Below, piece after piece: positions 58,086-64,000 of a stretch of DNA of 64,000 nucleotides. The translations under genes and the position numbers were made by a program. Source of the stretch: JALEFZ01 sp039817415 (GTDB lineage: Bacteria; Bacteroidota; Bacteroidia; J057); assembly GCA_039817415.1 (NCBI GenBank), contig JBCBVV010000012.1, forward strand, positions 62,001 through 126,000. Reading direction: 5' to 3'. How positions within the stretch are numbered: position 1 is the stretch's first letter; the number at the start of each line of letters is the position of its first letter. Under the pieces are notes generated by a model. That model was not told the DNA's origin. It saw only the letters and a program-made list of their open reading frames with translations, and did not search any database.

Positions 58086-59864
58086 TTATTGACTATTCAG
58101 CTTTTTCACTCCATTAGGCTGAAATTGACCTATGTTAACAGCTTGATTGATCTGTTGTGAGCTGAAATTATAATCCGTATGTAAGCTGCTAAAGTTTGTC
58201 GCTCCCCTCAAGTAGGTATCTACCGTAAATCCCAAGGAAGGATCATACTTATCCAATTGGGTCAAGATATATTTTCCCATGTCGTAACCTTGGATTACCC
58301 ATTCAGAAGGAGGATAGTGGTATTCCTTCATATACTCCTGTTTGATGCGTGTATGTTCTTTAGAGGAAGGATCATCCAAATGAGAGGTCGAAAAGATAAG
58401 TTGATAGCTTTCTTTGATGTCTCTTGGGATGGCTTTGTAGCGAGATTTAAAGTGTGGGGACCCTAGGATCGGCAATTCCTTGTTCTTTTGTTTTAGGATA
58501 TTGACAATCAATCCCGCAGCCTCTTCATTTCCCATTACAGGAATATATACCCCTGCAGAGTCATCCTCAACCTCTCCTACCAACTTACTGATCTGCTTCA
58601 CGGTCTCCTTGGTGTAGTTGGTGATGAAGGTTAGGGAATCAACCTGTCCACCCATACCTGTAAAGGTATTCGCGAAGCCTTCTGCAAGTGAACGAGTGGC
58701 TGTACTTCCATCTTGGAACATGTAGATATGCTTCAAACCCAAGTCGTTGAAGGCATATTCTGCCATTTTCTGACCATGAACCCTAGAAGATGGGTGGGCA
58801 AGAAAGGTATATTGCTTATCCGTTACCAATTCCTCTGCTGGGGAAATCGGGATGATCATAGGAACCCCTCTGTCCTCTGCCCATTCTGAAAGAATCCTAG
58901 ATTGTGCATTATAGATTGCGCCAATCACAGCTCTTGGGGCAATTCTATCCAAGCGAGTAGTTAAAGCACGTGTCATACCTGTATCTCTACGAGTATCAAG
59001 AACTTCTACATAAATGTTCTTCCCAGTATTGGCTTCGAACTCATTGACGGCCATATTGAATCCTTGGTAGAACTCTAATCCCAGTTTTACTTTTCCAGGA
59101 ATCCTAACGGAAAATGGATTGGCCTCATCGTTGTAGAAGGGAAGGGCTACAGCCAACTTGATGATATTCGGTTCGAACATTTCAATTGTACTTTCCTTCT
59201 CATTCTCTCCTGTCATTTTTTTGAGGTAATCGCTTGATTTACCACCAGCTAATTTGAAGGTTTCGTAGGTCTTTTTCGCCTCCTCTGCCTTTCCCTCTTG
59301 CAGTAATTTGAATACCTCCGCCTCTTTGAAGTTGGTTCTTAAGTTTTTGGGAACTCTTCTTTCAAGCCCTTTTAGTTGCTCCAGGGTAAAGGTGGAGAAG
59401 AATGCTTTTTGAACTTGTGCCAACGCATCTCTTTTGGTACGTGTCTGCGAGGCATTTTCGGAAAGGTCCATCATGGTCATGATGCCTTTCTGTTTCTCAT
59501 TGATTCTGCGATCTCCTAATTGGATTAGGGCTATATGGTAATTTGCATCATCTATATAACGAGACCTAGGATACTCACTTTTCAGCCGTGAGAACCGTGA
59601 TTTAGCTACATTATCTAGGCCTGCATAATAGGCAGAAAGCCCTGTTAGGTAAATAGCCACCGTGGTGGATTTATGGTATTCAGTGCCAATGGCCTGGTCA
59701 AATTTATCCATGGCATCCTGATAGCTTTCTGCTCTCAAAAGTCGTAGCCCAGAGGCCAAATATTCCTCAGCCTCCTTGTTTACATTTACTTGTTGGGCCT
59801 TTCGGAATAGGCTACAAGAGGTAAGCGTAAGAGAAAGCAATAGGTATATGAGAATCTTTTTCAT
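58086..59864 (-). CDS. LpoA-like lipoprotein: TPR plus periplasmic-binding fold
   Basis: This 592-residue lipoprotein has a signal ending TLTSC (Cys17). Its N-terminal 200 residues hold TPR-like helices (AEEYLASGLRLLRAESYQDA, SRLKSEYPRSRYIDDANYHI), then a type 1 periplasmic-binding fold at about 220-570 (NIIKLAVALPFYNDEANPFS, KLGLEFYQGFNMAVNEFEAN, RDTGMTRALTTRLDRIAPRA, ILGSPHFKSRYKAIPRDIKE). This order is that of LpoA, an outer-membrane lipoprotein that activates penicillin-binding protein 1A, although many such proteins are annotated as ABC substrate-binding. It is a paralogue of, and immediately downstream of, the protein at 59907. Confidence 0.82.
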   Translation of the reverse strand: MKKILIYLLLSLTLTSCSLFRKAQQVNVNKEAEEYLASGLRLLRAESYQDAMDKFDQAIGTEYHKSTTVAIYLTGLSAYYAGLDNVAKSRFSRLKSEYPRSRYIDDANYHIALIQLGDRRINEKQKGIMTMMDLSENASQTRTKRDALAQVQKAFFSTFTLEQLKGLERRVPKNLRTNFKEAEVFKLLQEGKAEEAKKTYETFKLAGGKSSDYLKKMTGENEKESTIEMFEPNIIKLAVALPFYNDEANPFSVRIPGKVKLGLEFYQGFNMAVNEFEANTGKNIYVEVLDTRRDTGMTRALTTRLDRIAPRAVIGAIYNAQSRILSEWAEDRGVPMIIPISPAEELVTDKQYTFLAHPSSRVHGQKMAEYAFNDLGLKHIYMFQDGSTATRSLAEGFANTFTGMGGQVDSLTFITNYTKETVKQISKLVGEVEDDSAGVYIPVMGNEEAAGLIVNILKQKNKELPILGSPHFKSRYKAIPRDIKESYQLIFSTSHLDDPSSKEHTRIKQEYMKEYHYPPSEWVIQGYDMGKYILTQLDKYDPSLGFTVDTYLRGATNFSSLHTDYNFSSQQINQAVNIGQFQPNGVKKLNSQ

Positions 59865-59906
59865 ATCAAGCCTAAGGGCTGTTTGATGTGTAGTAGGGAA
59901 AATCCC

Positions 59907-61745
59907 TTAATCGTTAAATTGAAACAAAGGTTGAATCGCCAATTTTTCAACACAGTTCAAGCATTCGATACCATCCTCTGAGTATTGAAGGATGTTGACT
60001 GATTGATTGACTTGCCCTCCTCTAAAGTCCAAGTTGAGATGGAGTCCATAAAAGGGAGCGTGATTCTTGATAAAATTAGCCAGAGTCGTTCCTTCCTGAT
60101 GAGGATATTGCTCAATGATTTCCATGAGATATAGCCCCATATCATATCCTTGGACGGCGTAATTGCTCGGAGGATACTGGTAATTTTTCAGATACTGGCG
60201 GTAGAAGTTTTGGTACTCTGGTTCCATCTCATCTACATAATAGCTGGTGCTACATAATAATTTATAGCCGTCCTTTAATTCGCGGTCAATGGTATTGTAT
60301 CGATTCCACCAGTGAGGACCTCCCATGGCCTGCGCCTTCATGTTCAAGGCTTTCATTTGGCTGAGGATCAAACCGGCACTTTCTTGGTTGCCTTGAATGG
60401 GAATATAAACGCCATCAATTCCAGCTCTTTTCAGCTTTTTAACTTCCTTGACAATTTTCTTGGCGATGGTTTTGTCATATCCTGCGGGAATTTTTACATC
60501 AACTACTGTTCCACCCAGGGTTTTGAAGTTCTCCGTAAAGGCGTATGCCAACTGCTCCGTCGCGTTGTTGCCATCTCTGAATACAGCTACTTTGTTCAGG
60601 TGTTTCATGTGTCTGGCAAAGACGGACATATTCATCCCGTGCTCTCTGGCAGAAGGATGGGCTACAAATACCTGAGATTTGTTTACAGCAAGTGAAACAG
60701 AGGGGCTTAGGGGAACCATTTGTGCGGTAAGGCTTTCTTCTGCCCATTCCCCAATCATGCGAGACTGCTTATTGAAAATATCTCCCAAAACCAGGTCAGG
60801 CTTCAACACATCCAGCCTGTTGATGACCTGTTCGGTTGTCATGGAGTCTCTTCTTGAATCCAAGACTTCTACATAGACCTTGTTAGAGTCTACCCGAATG
60901 TATTGTTCAATCCCAAGCTTAAGTCCTTCTACATAATCCAGTGGAAGTACTTTAGCACGAGGAATTTTGGTACTATCTAGCCATACTTGATCCCAGTCAG
61001 CTGGGATCACAACGGCTACCTTGAAAATTCCTGGATCAACATACTTGATCTTGGTTGGCTTGCGAAGCATCTCCTCAATGAAGGGAGAAACATAATTATA
61101 CTTTCTTCTGAAAAAGTTATACATCTTTCTGGCCTCACCTTTATCCTCATTTTGAAAATGTTGATAGGCCAATGCATCCAAGACGAACAGTTTTTCCTGA
61201 TCAGGAATTCGTTGGATGATGTATTCAAGGCGCTGCACATCTGTTTCGTAAAACATATAATGCTGGAGTGCAGTCTGCGCGTCGTTTTGTAGGAAGGTAT
61301 TTTTTGAATGTTCTCTGATATCCATCAACTTCTCAAAGGCTATCAGGCTGGTTGTATCTTCCCAGGAAGTAAGTTGTATCCTGGAAAGATGGTATTCACA
61401 GTTTTCGAGGTAATTGGATTTTGGATATTGGCTTAAGAATTCATTAAAGATCAATTCAGCCTCCAACATATTGTTCTCCTGATAAGCAGAAAGGCCCCAA
61501 AGGTAAAGGGCTGTAGAACTTAATTGGTGAGCTGGGCGGTTATAAGCGGCTTTAAATGCATCTAGTGCCAATTCTGGATTTCCAACTTCGAGATAATATT
61601 TCCCCTGATCGACATAATTTAAGGCTACCGAATCCATGGGAAGTTGGCTCCTTCCTATTTGGGCACATAAGACATTGACACCCAAACTAAACCAAATCAG
61701 GCTTAATAGGAGGACGGGTTGAGTGTTGCGTTGTTTCATTAACAT
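59907..61745 (-). CDS. LpoA-like secreted protein: TPR plus periplasmic-binding fold (paralogue)
   Basis: This 612-residue protein has the same layout as its neighbour at 58086. After an N-terminal hydrophobic segment (VLLLSLIWFSLGVNVLCAQ, signal peptide rather than clear lipobox) come TPR-like helices (VALNYVDQGKYYLEVGNPEL and AALDAFK-type repeats) and the periplasmic-binding fold (PGIFKVAVVIPADWDQVWLD, VEVLDSRRDSMTTEQVINRL, PIQGNQESAGLILSQMKALN). Shared words with the neighbour (VEVLDSRRDxMT, LSQNKL-type gaps, GYDMGxYLMxxxQYxP) show a tandem duplication. Loss of the lipobox suggests that the pair differ in anchoring. It is 42 bp upstream of its paralogue. Confidence 0.8.
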   Translation of the reverse strand: MLMKQRNTQPVLLLSLIWFSLGVNVLCAQIGRSQLPMDSVALNYVDQGKYYLEVGNPELALDAFKAAYNRPAHQLSSTALYLWGLSAYQENNMLEAELIFNEFLSQYPKSNYLENCEYHLSRIQLTSWEDTTSLIAFEKLMDIREHSKNTFLQNDAQTALQHYMFYETDVQRLEYIIQRIPDQEKLFVLDALAYQHFQNEDKGEARKMYNFFRRKYNYVSPFIEEMLRKPTKIKYVDPGIFKVAVVIPADWDQVWLDSTKIPRAKVLPLDYVEGLKLGIEQYIRVDSNKVYVEVLDSRRDSMTTEQVINRLDVLKPDLVLGDIFNKQSRMIGEWAEESLTAQMVPLSPSVSLAVNKSQVFVAHPSAREHGMNMSVFARHMKHLNKVAVFRDGNNATEQLAYAFTENFKTLGGTVVDVKIPAGYDKTIAKKIVKEVKKLKRAGIDGVYIPIQGNQESAGLILSQMKALNMKAQAMGGPHWWNRYNTIDRELKDGYKLLCSTSYYVDEMEPEYQNFYRQYLKNYQYPPSNYAVQGYDMGLYLMEIIEQYPHQEGTTLANFIKNHAPFYGLHLNLDFRGGQVNQSVNILQYSEDGIECLNCVEKLAIQPLFQFND

Positions 61746-61922
61746 AGAGTTGGTTCTGAAATTCTAACGGGCTGAATTAGAGTTTCATGTTTATGCAAGG
61801 TAGAAATCTGTGGGATTCTTCGTAATATTTAACGCATATATTTTTCTTTATATGCTAACTGCTATTTCACAACGGCAGCCTGTTCAAATGTATGATAAAT
61901 CCTGTTCTTTTCTACAAACTAC

Positions 61923-63449
61923 CTACTCCCATTCAATGGTTGCAGGTGGTTTTGAACTGATATCATATACCACTCTGTTTACGCCTTTCACCTGATTAAT
62001 GATACGATTGCTCATTTCTGCTAGAAAATCAAAGGGCAATCTAGACCAATCTGCTGTCATCCCATCTCGGCTTCCCACCGCTCTCAAGGCAACTACTTTT
62101 TCGTAGGTTCTTTCGTCTCCCATAACTCCTACAGAAGCCACGGGTAAAAGAACAGCAAAGGCTTGCCAGACTTCATCATACAGGTCAAATTCTCGCAGGC
62201 CATTGATAAAGATGGCATCCACTTCCTGAAGCAAAGACACTTTTTCTTCGGTAAGGTCGCCCAGGATTCTGATAGCCAGACCGGGGCCTGGGAAAGGATG
62301 GCGTCCGATAAATTTATGAGCTAATCCAAGGTCTGTCCCCACTTTTCTTACTTCATCTTTGAAGAGATTTCTCAAGGGCTCTACTACCTTTAGATTCATC
62401 TTTTCTGGAAGGCCACCTACATTGTGGTGAGATTTGATGGTGGCTGAAGGACCCTTGACAGATACGCTTTCAATTACATCGGGGTAAATCGTTCCCTGGG
62501 CGAGGTAAGCCACGTCTTGCAGCTTATTGGCTTCCTGCTGGAAAACTTCGATAAATACTCGACCGATGGTTTTGCGCTTGGCTTCTGGATCTGTAATGCC
62601 TGCTAGCTCGTCCATGAACTGTTTTCTAGCATCCACGCCTATTACGTTCAGCCCAAGTTCTTCGTATTGCTTCAGTACATCTGTAAATTCATTTTTTCTG
62701 AGTAGGCCATTATCCACGAAAATACAGTATAAGTTCTCGCCAATTGCCTTGTGAATCAGAGAAGCCGCCACAGTAGAATCTACTCCTCCAGACAGCCCGC
62801 AGATTACCTTTTGGTCTCCCAACTTGGCTTTCAGCTCAGCAACGGTACTTTCGATAAAGCTGGCTGGTGTCCAATCAGGTGATAAATCGCAGACTCCATA
62901 GAGGAAATTTCTGATGATTCTATCTCCTTGTAGTGAATGTGTTACCTCTGGGTGAAACTGTAAGGCATACACTTGCTTATCTACATGGGCGAAGGCTGCG
63001 TTCTTAACCGAATCTGTCGATCCCATCAGTTCATAGCCTTCAGGCAATTCTAGTATCGTATCCCCATGGCTCATCCACACCTGGGAGTCTTGGTCCATTG
63101 CCTCAAAAATCCCTTGTTCTTGGTTTCTTTTGAACATAGCTCGGCCATATTCGCGCTTAGAGGAGGTTTCTACACGTCCTTGGTAGGTCTTGGCGATCAA
63201 CTGAGCTCCGTAGCATATGGCCAAGACAGGAATTTTTCCGATGAGGGCATCTAGGTCCATATTGGGCGCTCCTTCATCATTGACGCTACATGGGCCACCA
63301 GAAAGAATGATGCCAGCTAGGTCATCAGAAAACTCAATTTCGTTGTGAAAGGGTTGAATTTCGCAGTATACATTTTGCTCTCTTACCCTTCTGGCAATCA
63401 ATTGAGTATACTGGGAACCAAAATCAATGATCAGGATTTTTTTGCTCAT
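61923..63449 (-). CDS. guaA: GMP synthase (glutamine-hydrolysing)
   Basis: This 508-residue enzyme makes GMP from XMP, glutamine and ATP. The class I amidotransferase triad is Cys79 in LAICYGAQ, His166 and Glu168 in LQFHPEV. The ATP-pyrophosphatase motif GLSGGVDSTVAA is at 218-229, followed by the dimerisation domain GLPEKMNLKVVEPLRNLFKD and SSKPPATIEWE at the C-terminus, which is the fixed end of GuaA. All functional segments are present. It appears monocistronic. Confidence 0.97.
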   Translation of the reverse strand: MSKKILIIDFGSQYTQLIARRVREQNVYCEIQPFHNEIEFSDDLAGIILSGGPCSVNDEGAPNMDLDALIGKIPVLAICYGAQLIAKTYQGRVETSSKREYGRAMFKRNQEQGIFEAMDQDSQVWMSHGDTILELPEGYELMGSTDSVKNAAFAHVDKQVYALQFHPEVTHSLQGDRIIRNFLYGVCDLSPDWTPASFIESTVAELKAKLGDQKVICGLSGGVDSTVAASLIHKAIGENLYCIFVDNGLLRKNEFTDVLKQYEELGLNVIGVDARKQFMDELAGITDPEAKRKTIGRVFIEVFQQEANKLQDVAYLAQGTIYPDVIESVSVKGPSATIKSHHNVGGLPEKMNLKVVEPLRNLFKDEVRKVGTDLGLAHKFIGRHPFPGPGLAIRILGDLTEEKVSLLQEVDAIFINGLREFDLYDEVWQAFAVLLPVASVGVMGDERTYEKVVALRAVGSRDGMTADWSRLPFDFLAEMSNRIINQVKGVNRVVYDISSKPPATIEWE

Positions 63450-63539
63450 GGCGCAAAAATATAATTTTCCTTGGTGAATAGATATAGTCTGAGAAGCTTA
63501 CTTCTACGCCACAAAGAATGAAAAGATTCCCCTTTTTCC

Positions 63540-64000
63540 CTATAAGAGATGTCCACAATACTTACAGTACTCGGCGTCTGTATCATGACCATATCTACCA
63601 CAACCAGGACAAGAGCGTGTATTCTCTATATCGGATAGGTCTTTGTTGTCTTGTTTGGCGATTTCTGAAGAGACAATTCCCGTTGGTACTGCAATAATGG
63701 CATAACCCAATATCATCAGAATGGCTGAAACGAACTGACCTATAGATGTCTGTGGAACGATGTCGCCAAATCCTACCGTAGTTAGCGTTACAACCGCCCA
63801 ATATATTCCCCTTGGAATAGAAGTAAATTTACTATCTGTTACAGTACCTTCTATGAGGTACATCAAGGATCCCATGATAATGACAATGGTCATGACTGCA
63901 AACATGAAGACCGTAATTTTGGTCCGGCTTGCACGCAAGGCTTCAATCAAAATATTTCCTTGGGAGGTGTAGTGGTTTAGCTTTAGAATCCTAAACATCC
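63540..64000 (-). CDS. Voltage-gated-like K+ channel with C-terminal zinc ribbon, 5' end beyond window
   Basis: The visible 153 codons are the pore end of a six-helix K+ channel. The Met at 63998 is not necessarily the start, since MFRILKLNHY looks like the S4-S5 linker and the frame continues past the window edge. S5 lies near TVFMFAVMTIVIIMGSLMYL, the filter TTVGFGD in AVVTLTTVGFGDIVPQTSIG gives K+ selectivity, and S6 follows (SAILMILGYAIIAVPTGIVS). A C-terminal Cys-rich ribbon (CPGC, CKYC with a His between) is added in place of a regulatory domain. A metal-sensing or assembly role for the ribbon is inference. Confidence 0.9.
   Translation of the reverse strand, partial: MFRILKLNHYTSQGNILIEALRASRTKITVFMFAVMTIVIIMGSLMYLIEGTVTDSKFTSIPRGIYWAVVTLTTVGFGDIVPQTSIGQFVSAILMILGYAIIAVPTGIVSSEIAKQDNKDLSDIENTRSCPGCGRYGHDTDAEYCKYCGHLL

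Noticed and set aside
58086..59864. Amino-acid ABC transporter substrate-binding protein as primary call
   Set aside because: No permease or ATPase gene is adjacent, and the TPR plus binding-fold order fits an LpoA-like activator better; the alternative is kept in the entry.
1..64000. tRNA, rRNA, insertion sequence or prophage
   Set aside because: Intergenic stretches were read for acceptor/T-arm patterns, transposase motifs and terminal inverted repeats; none was convincing.

Overview
The window is chromosomal DNA from a member of the Bacteroidota, most likely a Cytophagales-like lineage. The evidence is three TonB-dependent receptors with carboxypeptidase-like N-terminal domains, two of them paired with DUF4249 lipoproteins; a GldH-like lipoprotein; DUF4293 and DUF1684 proteins; Bacteroidota-style Crp/Fnr and 7TM-AraC regulators; an atpD-atpC pair separate from the other ATP synthase genes; and many lipoproteins. 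No insertion sequence, phage gene, CRISPR array, rRNA or tRNA was recognised. Genus and species cannot be read from the sequence. Functions are assigned from motifs and family knowledge, without database searches.

Layout. 1-0.8 kb: 5' part of a GT51 peptidoglycan glycosyltransferase running off the left edge. 1-6.3 kb: an SDR oxidoreductase, then a DUF4249/TonB-receptor operon with a membrane AraC regulator; a duplicated palindrome between regulator and receptor looks like an operator. 6.3-9.5 kb: Nudix, DinB, small heat-shock protein (with a sigma54-like promoter and two phased palindromes) and hemL. 9.6-15.6 kb: secreted papain-like peptidase with three N-terminal repeats, a TPR lipoprotein and a third receptor. 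15.7-19.3 kb: a tight three-gene operon encoding a zinc-ribbon protein, a CHAT protease-STAND NTPase-TPR protein and a three-TM protein. This is the best candidate for an undescribed conflict or cell-death system. 19.6-24.3 kb: unknown lipoprotein, Crp/Fnr plus a major-royal-jelly-family protein, an unknown secreted protein, and the L-serine dehydratase alpha chain. 24.3-31.1 kb: four-gene outer-membrane uptake operon with overlapping start/stop codons.

31.3-42.5 kb: mostly housekeeping genes: a pair of pterin genes (folE and a eukaryote-type PTPS), a CrtI-like oxidoreductase, lytic transglycosylase, small HTH regulator, DUF1684 protein, citrate synthase, accA, GldH-like lipoprotein, DUF4293, truA and pcm. 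42.6-44.7 kb: a MotAB/ZorAB-like motor pair without other Zorya genes. 44.9-55.4 kb: sialate O-acetylesterase, gcvP, SRPBCC plus Crp/Fnr, a 45-residue secreted peptide, atpDC, and a Nudix-glycosyltransferase pair. 55.5-64 kb: M42 aminopeptidase, rhodanese, rpmI-rplT, two tandem LpoA-like proteins, guaA, and a K+ channel with a C-terminal zinc ribbon that is cut by the right edge.

Functional themes are outer-membrane nutrient uptake (three receptors), envelope and peptidoglycan maintenance (GT51, lytic transglycosylase, LpoA-like pair, OmpA/MotB-like protein), central metabolism (gltA, accA, gcvP, sdaA, guaA, hemL, atpDC), and one or two possible defence modules. Most transcription units end in clear hairpins with T-tracts, so operon limits are well supported. 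Several starts were moved to a downstream ATG where the longest frame began with TTG/GTG or ran into upstream signals.
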